Positions 44,356 to 53,223 of a stretch of 64,000 nucleotides of DNA are shown here, in pieces. Every line of letters begins with the position of its first letter. Position 1 is the stretch's first letter. The notes under the pieces are model-generated. The model did not search any database. It was not told the origin of the DNA and saw nothing but the letters and a program-made list of their open reading frames with translations. The position numbers and the translations under genes were made by a program. The DNA is taken from NCBI GenBank assembly GCA_020639135.1, contig JACKHE010000001.1, positions 62,001 through 126,000 on the forward strand, in the 5' to 3' direction. Origin of the DNA: Phycisphaeraceae bacterium (GTDB lineage Bacteria; Planctomycetota; Phycisphaerae; Phycisphaerales; UBA1924).

Positions 44356-44918
44356 CAGCCCGGCGCCTCCGCGATGACCCGGTCGCGCACCGGTTTCGCC
44401 GGCGTCCCCACGCAGACCTTACCCGGGGGCAGGTCGGTGAAGACCGAAGAGCGCGCGCCGACGACCGTCCCGTCGCCGATCGTCACGCCAGGCGCCACGA
44501 AGACATCCGCGGCGATCCAGCAGTCCTCGCCGATGGTGATGGGCATCGGCTGGAGCGGGAAGTCGGGCAGCTCGAAGCCGTGCGTGGCGCCGCAGAGGTA
44601 GGAGTACTGGCTGACCGTCGATTGCCTGCCGATGCGGGTCCGATCGACGCAGTAGCAGATGACGCCATCGCCGAGGGTGGCGTAGTCGTCCATCTCGAGG
44701 TTCCAGGGGGCCCAGATGACGGCGCTGGGCATGATGCGGGCTTTCCATGAGACCCTGGCGCCGAAGCAGCGGAGCAGGAAGACGCGCCACTTCTTGAGCG
44801 GCCTGGGCGAGAGCCTGAAGAGCGTCGCCTGCACGACGCCCCAGGCGAGCCGTCCCAGCTTGTTCCCGGCGCCGTGGGGGCTGGGCTTGTTGGAGATATC
44901 GAGTGTCGGCGATGCCAT
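44355..44918 (-). CDS. Left-handed beta-helix O-acetyltransferase (WcaF-like)
   Basis: 187 aa, cytoplasmic. Hexapeptide-repeat protein: GDGVICYCVDRTRIG, then the segment IGEDCWIAADVFVAPGVTIGDGTVVGARSSVFTDLPPGKV with the GTPAKP end typical of NodL/WcaF/MaaA enzymes. A basic N-terminal helix (LKKWRVFLLRCFGA) and the GATHGFELPDFPLQPMPI block are characteristic of colanic-acid type acetyltransferases. It would use acetyl-CoA to acetylate a sugar hydroxyl. First gene of a three-gene minus-strand operon with the beta-propeller and GT2 genes. Confidence 0.9.
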   Translation of the reverse strand: MASPTLDISNKPSPHGAGNKLGRLAWGVVQATLFRLSPRPLKKWRVFLLRCFGARVSWKARIMPSAVIWAPWNLEMDDYATLGDGVICYCVDRTRIGRQSTVSQYSYLCGATHGFELPDFPLQPMPITIGEDCWIAADVFVAPGVTIGDGTVVGARSSVFTDLPPGKVCVGTPAKPVRDRVIAEAPG

Positions 44919-45052
44919 GGAGCAAACTCGTACGGTTGGGATCGCGGGTGCGTTCGCGTCGGAGTCGGCGCCGTCTCTTGTAGTCCTGCGGCGGGTTCTT
45001 TATTGTTTCGGCCTGCCCCCGATCCGCGGGCCACAATGGCCAGAATACCCAG

Positions 45053-45967
45053 ATGCCGATGCGATCAACAATCCAGCGAGTCGTCCTCGGGAACATCCCG
45101 CCGGGCCTGGCGATCCGCATCAAGATGATCGCGACCTACCCGCGATACCGGTCGCAGCGCCGGGAATGCCTCCGGGGGTTCGAGCGGTACGGCGACCAGC
45201 GGCGTCAGCGCCTGCTCTTCGTCGCGGGGCTGCCCAAGAGCGGGACGACCTGGCTGGAGAAGATGATCTCGTGCTTCCCCGGGTACGGCCAGGTGATGGT
45301 CCCCGAGCTGGCGGCGTACGAGAAGCGCACCGGCGGAAGCCACGACTACCAGCTCCCCAAGGGCTTCTTCGACCGGTTCGAGCGCATGCTGGTGCTGATG
45401 AAGCTGCACATCAACGGATCGCCCAACAATGTCGCCGTGCTGCGCGACGCCGGGTTGCGGTACGTCGTGCTCTACCGGGACCTGCGCGACGTGGCGGTCA
45501 GCTACTTCTTCTATGTGTCCAGGACGCCCTGGCACCCGGAGCACAGGCTGTACGCCGGGTTGGAGCTGCAGGAGGGGCTGCGGGCGTTCGCCGAGCGCAC
45601 GCTCCCGGCGTACATGGACTGGGTCCGCTCGTGGCGCGAAAACAGCGACCCCGAGCGCTCGGTCACGCTGCGCTACGAGACGATGCTCGACGACACCCGG
45701 GGGACCATCCGCAGGGTGTCGGATCTGTTCGAGCTGGACGCCACCGAGGAGCAGATCGAGGAGATCATCGAGAAGACCAGCTTCAAGCGGCTCTCGCACG
45801 GGCGCGAGCAGGGCGAGGACACCGCCAAGCCGACCGGCAGCTTCTTCCGCAAGGGCGTCGCGGGGGACTGGGTCAACCAGTTCGATGAGCGCACCAAAGA
45901 GCTCTACAAGTCCATCCTCGCGGAGTTCCTGATCGAGTTCGGATACGAGACGGACGATCAGTGGTGA
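45053..45967 (+). CDS. Sulfotransferase, Sulfotransfer_1 family
   Basis: 304 aa (ATG 45053, or 45059). This copy has all three canonical motifs of cytosolic sulfotransferases: PKSGTTW (61-67) for the 5'-phosphosulfate, YRDLRDVAVSYFFY (141-154) for the 3'-phosphate, and RKGVAGDW (266-273), the RKGxxGDW motif that positions PAPS. It is therefore the most confident PAPS-using enzyme of the window. It stands alone on the plus strand between the minus-strand acetyltransferase genes, with a 134-base region upstream. Acceptor probably a polysaccharide or lipid-linked sugar. Confidence 0.94.
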   Translation: MPMRSTIQRVVLGNIPPGLAIRIKMIATYPRYRSQRRECLRGFERYGDQRRQRLLFVAGLPKSGTTWLEKMISCFPGYGQVMVPELAAYEKRTGGSHDYQLPKGFFDRFERMLVLMKLHINGSPNNVAVLRDAGLRYVVLYRDLRDVAVSYFFYVSRTPWHPEHRLYAGLELQEGLRAFAERTLPAYMDWVRSWRENSDPERSVTLRYETMLDDTRGTIRRVSDLFELDATEEQIEEIIEKTSFKRLSHGREQGEDTAKPTGSFFRKGVAGDWVNQFDERTKELYKSILAEFLIEFGYETDDQW

Positions 45968-45968
45968 T

Positions 45969-46529
45969 TCACGCCGGGGGCGAGGACCACGGCTCACGCT
46001 GACGCAGGGATTTCGCCGGCGTGCCGGAGGCGATGGTCCAGGGCTCGATGTCCCCACCGCCGACGAGCGACCGCGCCCCGACGACGACGCCCTCGGGGAT
46101 CACGACACCCGGCAGCACCGTGCAGTCGGTCGCGACCCAGCAATCGTCGTTGATCTCGATCGGCCCGGTGATCATGCGGAAGGCGCCGCGCTCGTCGCGC
46201 TGCACCATCGTGGTCATCAGCGCCGTGTACTGGCTGATCACGCACCGCTTCCCGACGCGGATCGGCGAGGCGGCCCGCACGATCGTTTCGTCGCCGAAGA
46301 TCGCCAGCGCCTCCGCGGCGAGGTTCCACGGCCTGTCGATGCGGCAGGTGTTGCGGAACTTGACCGTGGGCGCCAGCTCCGCGCCGAAGCGGTTCAGCAG
46401 CCTCCGCCGGAACTTGTACGCGGTGCGGGGTGAGCATCTGAACAATGGCCGGCCCACCCAGCGCCAGAGCATCGCGCGGGGCCCCCGTGCGGCGCCCGGC
46501 TCGTCGGCGATGGTCGGCCCGGCGCTCAT
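45969..46529 (-). CDS. Left-handed beta-helix acetyltransferase
   Basis: 186 aa from the ATG at 46529, which overlaps the upstream acetyltransferase stop by 4 bases (ATGA). The same WcaF-like layout as the copy at 44355: N-terminal basic helix, PWNLAAEALAIFGDETIV, then hexapeptide repeats INDDCWVATDCTVLPGVVIPEGVVVGARS and an IASGTPAKSL end. A CISQYTALMTTMV block replaces the SQYSYLCGATHG of the first. It ends one base after the converging sulfotransferase stop. Second of three homologues. Confidence 0.88.
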   Translation of the reverse strand: MSAGPTIADEPGAARGPRAMLWRWVGRPLFRCSPRTAYKFRRRLLNRFGAELAPTVKFRNTCRIDRPWNLAAEALAIFGDETIVRAASPIRVGKRCVISQYTALMTTMVQRDERGAFRMITGPIEINDDCWVATDCTVLPGVVIPEGVVVGARSLVGGGDIEPWTIASGTPAKSLRQREPWSSPPA

Positions 46530-47068
46530 GCCGCGGCTTCGGAGGTCGGCGCGACGGGGCGCGCGGGGTTTCCGACGAGCTCGGTGTCGTCGGGGAAGCT
46601 CTTGTACGCGCTCGCCCTGGGATGGAGGACGCAGCGTTGACCGAGCGTGACGTCGGGGCCGACGTAGGCGTCGATGCCGATGAGCGAGCCGGCGCCGATC
46701 GTGATCGGCGGCCTCGTCAGGGGGAATGTCGAGTCGGTGTAGTCGTGCGAGCCGGCGCACAGGTGGGCCCGGGTGTCGATTACAACGCCGTCGCCGATGG
46801 TGATCGTCCCGAGCGAGTAGAGCTTGGCCAGTTCGCCGACGCGGACGTTGTCGCCGATGACGAGGTTCCAGGGGATGGCGATCTCAACGCGGCGCGCGAA
46901 CGAGCAGCCGGAGCCGATCCGGCCACCGAAGAGCCGGATCAGCGCCGGTCGAGAGCCCGGGAGGAGCGCCCAGAACGCCCGGCCCACGGTGTCCCAGACG
47001 AGCCGGATGATTTTCTGCTTCGTGGTCCACGTGGACCTTCGCAGTGGTTGTGCGGGCTCGTGGGTCAT
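46526..47068 (-). CDS. Left-handed beta-helix acetyltransferase
   Basis: 180 aa from the ATG at 47068, without the polar leader of a longer in-frame start. Hexapeptide repeats: IPWNLVIGDNVRVGELAKLYSLGTITIGDGVVIDTRAHLCAGSHD in outline, IGAGSLIGIDAYVGPDVTLGQRC, ending VGNPARPV. The YTDSTFPLTRPPITIG block is typical of sugar O-acetyltransferases of capsule loci. First gene of a two-gene coupled operon with the following acetyltransferase. Three such enzymes in 3 kb suggest that the polymer carries several acetyl groups or is modified at several positions. Confidence 0.88.
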   Translation of the reverse strand: MTHEPAQPLRRSTWTTKQKIIRLVWDTVGRAFWALLPGSRPALIRLFGGRIGSGCSFARRVEIAIPWNLVIGDNVRVGELAKLYSLGTITIGDGVVIDTRAHLCAGSHDYTDSTFPLTRPPITIGAGSLIGIDAYVGPDVTLGQRCVLHPRASAYKSFPDDTELVGNPARPVAPTSEAAA

Positions 47069-47521
47069 GCGATCGGATCCTCGTCGTCGGACATGCGCCA
47101 GCGGTGGGCGGAACATCCCCTTCTGGCCCCATCGTATCGACGGGGATCGGGCTCCAGCGCCAGCGCGATGTGCACGGTCCATCCTCGCTTATCACTCCGC
47201 GACGAGACCCCGGAGCCACGGTGGGCGTGATCCGGGGGCAGACGGGACGAAATCCCTCGGTGAACACGCGCCTCCCGGCGATGATGCCGCTCAAGGGGCC
47301 CCGGCGTGATCCCGAAGAAAGGGATCGGACGTGCGGGCGTCCGGAGTCTCGATTCGATCCGTTCGGGCGGATCGGCAAGGATACGATCCGGCCCGAGCCG
47401 GTCCCCGTGCGGGTCCGGCCCGCGTCGCAGCGAACGCTCCCGATTCAGGGCACTCCCCGGCTCCGCCAAACCCGGGAACGCCTCACCCCTCCGGGTCCGA
47501 CCGATTGGCGAACGAAGCGTG
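47069..47521. other. 453-base divergent intergenic region
   Basis: Lies between the acetyltransferase (minus) and the GT4 (plus). No credible gene in any frame, no consensus promoter, and no strong hairpin was seen. The base composition remains GC-rich. Likely holds two divergent promoters of a non-consensus type. Confidence 0.5.
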
Positions 47522-48871
47522 ATGCCCACCGAGACGATCGAACAGCACGAACAGACCGCGGGCGTCGCCGCCGGGACCGAGACGGAAACGGAACGGGTCA
47601 CCGGGCCGAACGCCGGCCGGGGCCCGCTGGCGCCGATCGTCATCCTCAACCAGTACTACGTCCCCGATGTCGCCTCGACCGGGTACCTGCTGCACGAGCT
47701 GGCGACGGAGCTGGTCAAGCTGGGCTACGACGTCAGCGCCACGACGTGCCGCCCCTCGTACGGGCCCAAGGACTCCTGGGTGGATTGCCCGCTCAAGGAG
47801 CGGCTCAACGGGGTGAAGGTCCGCCGGATGTGGACCACGCGGTTCCGCAAGGACAGCTACGTCGGGCGGAGTATCAACTACCTGACCTTCATCACGCAGC
47901 TCGCGCTGCGCATGCTGTTCACCTCCAGCCCCAGGAAGGTGTACCTGTACACCACGAACCCGCCGTTCCTGGGCGTGATCGGGGCGTTCGTCTCGCTCTT
48001 CCGCCGGCACCACTACGTGGTGCTGCTGCACGACGCATACCCCCAGCTGGCGGTGTGGGTCGGCGCGATCAAGTCCGGCGGCCTCATCGAGAAGATCTGG
48101 CACAAGGCCAACCGCTTCGCGTATCACCGCGCCAAGGAGACCATCGTCCTCTGCCAGGCCGCCAAGGAGTTGGTCTGCAACGAGTACGGCGTCGATCCCG
48201 CGAAGGTGCATGTCATCCCCAACTGGGCCGACGGCGACCTGCTGCGGCCCATCCCCAAGAGCGAGAGCCGCTTCGCCGCGAAGGAAAGCCTCGTCGAGCC
48301 CTTCACGCTCATGTACTCGGGGAACCTGGGGCTGTGCTACGAGTACGAAACGATCCTCAAGGCGGCCGAGCTGCTGCTCGATGCGCCGTTCCGGCTCGTC
48401 TGGGTGGGCTCGGGCGGCAACCGCGCCTGGCTCGCCGAGCAGGTCAGGAAGCGGGGCCTGACCAACACCTCGCTCCATCCCTACCAGCCATTCGACCAGC
48501 TCCGCGATTCGCTCTCGGCGTGCGACGCCTCGCTCGTGACCATCGCGCGGGGGGTCGAGGGGATGAGCTACCCGTCGAAGCTGTACTCCTCCGTCGCGAT
48601 GGGCCGGCCGGTCATCGCGATCTCGGAGGCCCGGTCGGAGCTGCGCGACCTGGTGGACGAGCGCAACATCGGGCGCTGGTTCGAGATCGGCGACAGCGAG
48701 GGCATGGCTCGGGGCATCCGTGAGATGATGGCCGATCCCGAGAGCTGCGCCGTGCAGGGCCGCAACGCGCGGGAGGTCTTCGAGGAGCGCTTCACGAGGG
48801 CGATCTCCGCCAGGAGCTACGCCGAGGTGCTCGATCGCGCGGCGATCCGTGCGAATATCGCCACGGATTGA
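47522..48871 (+). CDS. Glycosyltransferase, GT4 family (WbuB-like)
   Basis: 449 aa from the ATG at 47522, with a polar ~35-residue leader before the fold. N-domain: IVILNQYYVPDVASTGYLLHELATELVKLGYDVSATTCRPSY (typical WbuB/WcaI opening); C-domain: FTLMYSGNLGLCYEYETILKAAELL, GSGGNRAWLAE, LHPYQPFDQLRDSLSACDASLVTI, and EGMSYPSKLYSSVAMGRPVIAI with the E-x7-E-type end. WbuB-like enzymes add N-acetylfucosamine or similar to O-antigen. Monocistronic on the plus strand, converging with the epimerase/gmd operon. Confidence 0.9.
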   Translation: MPTETIEQHEQTAGVAAGTETETERVTGPNAGRGPLAPIVILNQYYVPDVASTGYLLHELATELVKLGYDVSATTCRPSYGPKDSWVDCPLKERLNGVKVRRMWTTRFRKDSYVGRSINYLTFITQLALRMLFTSSPRKVYLYTTNPPFLGVIGAFVSLFRRHHYVVLLHDAYPQLAVWVGAIKSGGLIEKIWHKANRFAYHRAKETIVLCQAAKELVCNEYGVDPAKVHVIPNWADGDLLRPIPKSESRFAAKESLVEPFTLMYSGNLGLCYEYETILKAAELLLDAPFRLVWVGSGGNRAWLAEQVRKRGLTNTSLHPYQPFDQLRDSLSACDASLVTIARGVEGMSYPSKLYSSVAMGRPVIAISEARSELRDLVDERNIGRWFEIGDSEGMARGIREMMADPESCAVQGRNAREVFEERFTRAISARSYAEVLDRAAIRANIATD

Positions 48872-48898
48872 ACTCTGAATGAATCGGACGTGAGCCTG

Positions 48899-49957
48899 TC
48901 AGGCGGCGCCGACGGTCTGCGGCTTGCTCGTCGCGCGGCGCTGGACTTCCTTGGGAGGCCGGCGCCAGACGGCCTGCTGCGCGTGGCCCTCGGCCTTGTA
49001 CCACTTGACCATCCGGTCGATCCCCTCTTCGAGCGAGCACAGGGGCTGGTAGCCGCTCGCCTTGACGCGCTCGGCCTCGAACTTGGTCTGCGTGCACATC
49101 TTCCTGAGCCGCATCGAGGAGATCGGGAAGTTCTTCCCGGTCAGCTTGATGAGGATGTCGAAGGGCAGCCCGACCGTCAGGAGCGCGAACCACAGCGGCG
49201 CCTTGATCTTCGGGGGCTTCTTGCCGAGAGAACGGAAGATCGCCCCGGCGGTCTCGTGCGCGTTGAAGTCGGGCTTGTCGATGAAGTTCAGTGTCTCGAC
49301 CGGTTTTCGGTCGGGCTTGTTCCAGATGAAGACGGTCAGGTCCACCAGGTTCTCGACGTAGGAGAGGCTCTTGATGTTCCGGCCGTTGCCCACGTTGAGG
49401 TACTTCCCGCTGTCGATCTGCCGGATCAGCGAGTACATGTTGGCGAAGTTGCGTGGCCCGAAGGTGATGGTGGGCCTGATCACAACGACACGACGACCCC
49501 CGCCGGTGGCGGCCCAGGCCTCGAACACCTTCTCGCCGGCGAGCTTGCTGGCGCCGTAGGGGTTGATCGGCGACGTCGGCGCGTCCTCGGTGTGTGGCTC
49601 CGCGGCGTCGCCGAAGATGGCGACGGTGGAGTAGAAGACGACGTCGGTGATCCCGAGCTCGTCGGCGGCCTCGCAGACCATCTTCGAGCCGAACTCGTTG
49701 ACGGCGAAGAAGGTCTCCTCGTCGATGCCGAAGTCGTGGTGCGCCGCGGCGAGGTTGAAGATCGCGTCGCAGCCATCGAAGGCCTCGACCATCGCGTCCT
49801 TGTCCCGGATGTCGCCGAAGAAGTACGCGCTGCCGGGCTCGAGCTGCCAGTCGGGCTCCCAGAGATCGAACAGGATCACCTGGTGGCCGTCGGCGAGCAG
49901 CCGCTCGCACATCCAGCGTCCGATGAACCCGGTGCCGCCTGTCACGCCGATCTTCAC
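48899..49957 (-). CDS. NAD-dependent epimerase/dehydratase
   Basis: 352 aa, GTG start overlapping the methyltransferase stop by 4 bases. Extended short-chain dehydrogenase: GGTGFIGRWM nucleotide loop, FNLAAAHHDFG block, YSTVAIFG strand, and a YGASK catalytic pair. The block PFDILIKLTGKNFPISSMRLRKM, with a hydrophobic stretch near residues 240-265, is like 3-beta-HSD/isomerase and related NDP-sugar enzymes. The sugar cannot be named. It is the last gene of the minus-strand operon gmd, fcl-like, methyltransferase, epimerase, so it may produce another deoxy-sugar. Confidence 0.82.
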   Translation of the reverse strand: MKIGVTGGTGFIGRWMCERLLADGHQVILFDLWEPDWQLEPGSAYFFGDIRDKDAMVEAFDGCDAIFNLAAAHHDFGIDEETFFAVNEFGSKMVCEAADELGITDVVFYSTVAIFGDAAEPHTEDAPTSPINPYGASKLAGEKVFEAWAATGGGRRVVVIRPTITFGPRNFANMYSLIRQIDSGKYLNVGNGRNIKSLSYVENLVDLTVFIWNKPDRKPVETLNFIDKPDFNAHETAGAIFRSLGKKPPKIKAPLWFALLTVGLPFDILIKLTGKNFPISSMRLRKMCTQTKFEAERVKASGYQPLCSLEEGIDRMVKWYKAEGHAQQAVWRRPPKEVQRRATSKPQTVGAA

Positions 49958-50862
49958 GGGGTCGCCTCCTCGCGCTGGGGGGTCATCGGTCTGGAGATCC
50001 GGCCGACGAGGGTCAGCAGGGCGCCGCGGTCCTTGATCAGGGACCGCTTGAGCTTCATGAGGTGAAAGACCGGGATCAGCGGGCCCTTCATGTAGGGCCG
50101 GGGCCCGTCGCTCTCGAGGTACGCGTACCCCGGCGCGTCCATCCCCGCGGCCTTCGCGGCGCGGTCGATCTGCCCCGGGGTGTTGAACGCGTAAACCACG
50201 GGGTAATGGTACGCCTCCACCTCTTCCTTGCGGCGGAGCTTGCCGAGGGTGAACTCCTCGAGCCGGATCTTGCGGAGCAGGTTGGCGCAGATCGTGAAAT
50301 AGTGCCGCTTGTTGGGCGTCATGAACAGGAACACCCCGCCGGGCTTGAGGACGCGCCGGACGGCGGTCAGGAAGGCGTCGGGGTCGGCGACGTGCTCCAT
50401 CACCATGTAGGCGTACGCGACGTCGAACGCGTTCTCCGGGAGCGCTGCCGTCTCCATCAACGCGTGCTGGAACCGGTGGAAGATTCCGTCGTTGCGGACG
50501 ACGCCCTCGTCGGGCTCGACGCCCCAGAGCTCATCGCAGCGCTGCGCGATCGCGGCCTGGAGCGCGGTGTTCTTCCCGATCCCGTTGCCGGCGCCGATGT
50601 CAAGCACGCGCGTCGGGCCGGGGCGGCCCTCGAGCTCGCGCCGGATCAGCCGGACGAACACCGCCCGCCGGTCCGAGGTCTGCAGGAAGTTGTATCGCCG
50701 TGCGAGCTCGTCGAATGGCAGGTCGTCGTGCGGGCGCTTGGGCGTCAGCAGCGCCGACCAGGGCGCCTGCCCCTCCGTGAGAGGGCTCGCATCCCCGCCG
50801 CTCGCGGCCGGTGGCGAGGCCTCCCGGGGCGTCCCGGATTGTTGAACGTCCAGATCACTCAT
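49954..50862 (-). CDS. SAM-dependent methyltransferase
   Basis: 302 aa, class-I fold. Motif I VLDIGAGNGIGKN (about residues 92-104), an acidic end of the second strand (WGVEPDEG), motif IV FDVAYAYMVMEHV, and PGGVFLFMTPN. The first 50 residues are a Pro/Ala/Ser-rich low-complexity leader. It overlaps the GDP-fucose synthase-like gene by 8 bases at its start and the epimerase by 4 bases at its end, so it is coupled on both sides. Probably O-methylates a sugar or the chain end; unconfirmed. Confidence 0.83.
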   Translation of the reverse strand: MSDLDVQQSGTPREASPPAASGGDASPLTEGQAPWSALLTPKRPHDDLPFDELARRYNFLQTSDRRAVFVRLIRRELEGRPGPTRVLDIGAGNGIGKNTALQAAIAQRCDELWGVEPDEGVVRNDGIFHRFQHALMETAALPENAFDVAYAYMVMEHVADPDAFLTAVRRVLKPGGVFLFMTPNKRHYFTICANLLRKIRLEEFTLGKLRRKEEVEAYHYPVVYAFNTPGQIDRAAKAAGMDAPGYAYLESDGPRPYMKGPLIPVFHLMKLKRSLIKDRGALLTLVGRISRPMTPQREEATP

Positions 50863-51853
50863 CGACGGAAAGACCCTGGAGCGGTTGCAATGCGGCTCCG
50901 ACGGTGCGCCACCACTCGATGGTGCGTGTCAGGCCTTCGCGGAAGTCCATCTTCGCCTCCCAGCCGAGGAGTTTCTTCGCCTTGGAGGTGTCGAGACAGC
51001 GGCGCGGCTGGCCGTCGGGCTTTGTGGGGTCCCAGCGGATCTCGCCGGTGAAGCCGGTCAGCTCGACGATCAGCTCGATCAGGTCCTTGATGGTGATCTC
51101 GAACCCGGCGCCGAGGTTGATCGGGGTGGGGTCGTCCATCACCTCGGCCGCGCGGATGATGCCGCTGGCGGCGTCCTCGACGTACAGGAACTCGCGGCTG
51201 GCGCTGCCGGTGCCCCAGCACTCGATGTGGTCGGCGCCGGCGTCGATCGCCTCGCAGCACTTGCGGATGAGCGCGGGGATGACGTGGCTGGAGTTGGGAT
51301 TGAAGTTGTCGCCCGGGCCGTAGAGGTTCACCGGCAGCAGGTAGGACGACTTCATCCCGTACTGGAGTTTGTAGGCGTCGAGCATCTGCCAGGCGGCCTT
51401 CTTCGCGACGCCGTAGGGCGCGTTGGTCTCCTCGGGATACCCGTTCCAGAGCTCGTCCTCCCTGAAGGGGACGGGGGTGAACTTGGGGTAGGCGCAGATG
51501 GTCCCGACCTGGACGAACTTGCCGGCTTTGGCGAGCCCCATCGCGCGGAACTGCTCGATGAGGTGCAGGGCCATCGCCATGTTGGCGTAGAAGTAGCGCC
51601 CCGGGTTCTCCCGGTTGGCGCCGATGCCGCCGACCTCCGCGGCGAGGTGGATGACCACATCGACCGGCGCGCCGTCGAACGCGTTGTTGTAGAGCGCCCT
51701 GCACGCCTCGACATCGGTGAGGTCGTACTCGGGATAGCTCGGGACGAAGATGCTGGAATCGGGCACGCCCTGGTCCCGGAGCTGCCCGCACAGCACGCGC
51801 CCCAGGAACCCGTCGCCTCCGGTCACCACGATGCGTTGCCTGGTCAGGTCCAT
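50855..51853 (-). CDS. fcl: GDP-L-fucose synthase-like epimerase/reductase
   Basis: 332 aa from the ATG at 51853 (a GTG directly precedes it). Converts GDP-4-keto-6-deoxymannose to GDP-L-fucose by 3,5-epimerisation and reduction with NADPH. Features: VVTGGDGFLGR loop, PVDVVIHLAAEVGGIGANRENPGRYFYANMAM (a WcaG hallmark), the GTICAYPKFTPVPFRED block, YGVAKKA catalytic pair, NLYGPGDNFNPNSSHVIPALIRK, and WGTGSASREFLYVEDAA. It lies 45 bases after gmd on the same strand, the normal order for the fucose pathway. Confidence 0.9.
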   Translation of the reverse strand: MDLTRQRIVVTGGDGFLGRVLCGQLRDQGVPDSSIFVPSYPEYDLTDVEACRALYNNAFDGAPVDVVIHLAAEVGGIGANRENPGRYFYANMAMALHLIEQFRAMGLAKAGKFVQVGTICAYPKFTPVPFREDELWNGYPEETNAPYGVAKKAAWQMLDAYKLQYGMKSSYLLPVNLYGPGDNFNPNSSHVIPALIRKCCEAIDAGADHIECWGTGSASREFLYVEDAASGIIRAAEVMDDPTPINLGAGFEITIKDLIELIVELTGFTGEIRWDPTKPDGQPRRCLDTSKAKKLLGWEAKMDFREGLTRTIEWWRTVGAALQPLQGLSVDE

Positions 51854-51898
51854 CACGCGATGCTCCGCTCTTGTGGATGGTTGCGGGAGTGGGTCAGG

Positions 51899-52957
51899 TT
51901 ACTGGTCGTGGCCCGAGTGCGCCGGCATGACGTGGCCGGCGTCGCGGAGGGTCTTCTCGCGCTCGGCGAGCTCCATGTCGGACTCGTACATCATGCGGAC
52001 GAGCTCATTGAACCCGACCTTGGGCCGCCAGCCCAGGGCCTTCCTGGCCTTGGCGGGGTCGCCCAGCAGCAGCTCGACCTCCGCGGGGCGCAGGTACCTG
52101 GGGTCGAACTCGACGTGGTCCTCCCAGTCCAGGCCCGCGCACTCGAAGGCGGCGACGCAGAACTCACGGACGCTGTACGTCTCGCCGGTGGCGATCACGT
52201 AGTCGTCGGGCTTGTCCTGCTGGAGCATCATCCACATCGCCTCGACGTAATCGCCGGCGAATCCCCAGTCGCGCTTGGCGTCGAGGTTGCCCAGGTAGAG
52301 CTTGTCCTGGAGGCCCAGCTTGATGCGGCCCACCGCGCGGGTGATCTTGCGCGTCACGAACGTCTCGCCGCGGCGCGGGCTCTCGTGGTTGAACAGGATG
52401 CCGCTGCTCGCGTGCATGTCGTAGCTCTCGCGGTAGTTGACCGTGATCCAGTGCGCGAACACCTTCGCGCACGAATAGGGCGAGCGCGGGTGGAAGGGCG
52501 TCGTCTCCTTCTGCGGCGTCTCACGCACCTTGCCGAACATCTCGCTCGACGAGGCCTGGTAGTAGCGGATCTGCTTGCCGCAGCGCTGCTGCTGGTCGCG
52601 GACGGCTTCGATGAGCTTCATCGCGCCCATCGCGACGGTGTCCACGGTGTAGATCGGCATGTCGAACGAGACTCGGACGTGGCTCTGCGCGCCGAGGTTG
52701 TACACCTCGTCCGGCTCGACGTCCGAGAGCAGCTTCGAGAGCACGTTGGCGTCGGTGAGGTCGCCGTAGTGCAGCTTGAGCTTCGCCCCGCTGATGTGCG
52801 GGTCCTGATAAATGGGGTCGATGCGCTCGGTGTTGAACGAGCTGGAGCGGCGGATGACGCCGTGCACCTCGTATCCCTTGCCCAGCAGGAACTCGGCGAG
52901 GTAGCTGCCGTCCTGGCCAGTGACGCCGGTGATCAGGGCTTTCTTGGGGCTGGGCAT
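51899..52957 (-). CDS. gmd: GDP-mannose 4,6-dehydratase
   Basis: 352 aa. First step to GDP-fucose and related deoxysugars: GDP-mannose to GDP-4-keto-6-deoxymannose. Diagnostic sequence: ALITGVTGQDGSYLAEFLL, HGVIRRSSSFNTERID, YNLGAQSHV, SEMFGKV, PYSCAKVFAHW with the catalytic Tyr/Lys, LFNHESPRRGETFVTRKI, LGNLDAKRDWG. GGAG precedes the ATG at 52957. Leads a minus-strand operon with the GDP-fucose synthase-like, methyltransferase and epimerase genes, and diverges from sat across 266 bases. Confidence 0.96.
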   Translation of the reverse strand: MPSPKKALITGVTGQDGSYLAEFLLGKGYEVHGVIRRSSSFNTERIDPIYQDPHISGAKLKLHYGDLTDANVLSKLLSDVEPDEVYNLGAQSHVRVSFDMPIYTVDTVAMGAMKLIEAVRDQQQRCGKQIRYYQASSSEMFGKVRETPQKETTPFHPRSPYSCAKVFAHWITVNYRESYDMHASSGILFNHESPRRGETFVTRKITRAVGRIKLGLQDKLYLGNLDAKRDWGFAGDYVEAMWMMLQQDKPDDYVIATGETYSVREFCVAAFECAGLDWEDHVEFDPRYLRPAEVELLLGDPAKARKALGWRPKVGFNELVRMMYESDMELAEREKTLRDAGHVMPAHSGHDQ

Positions 52958-53223
52958 GGGAGACTCCGGGGCGGGGACTTGTCCGGGTGGGACGCCGGAG
53001 AAAGTCCCGCCAATCGTGGTGAAAATTGACGGATTCCGCCCGGCCGGATGGCGCCGGACGACCTACAGTGCCGACCATGAAACGCCGAGCGAGCAGGGCC
53101 GGTTCGATCCTATCGTCCGGAATATCGCCCGGCTCCATCCCCGCCCCGATCCACATCCGGATCCCGGCCTGATCGGCGCGTCACCGACCCCACCAGAGCC
53201 CTATCAAGAGGAAGCGAAACAAC

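Noticed and set aside
50885..53029. Plus-strand frame opposite the gmd operon
   Set aside because: Shadow of three minus-strand genes with complete family motifs; composition skewed to Val/Leu/Asp/Arg.
53093..53130. GGTTCGATCC, like the T-loop of a tRNA
   Set aside because: No T-stem pairing and no acceptor, D or anticodon arms around it.
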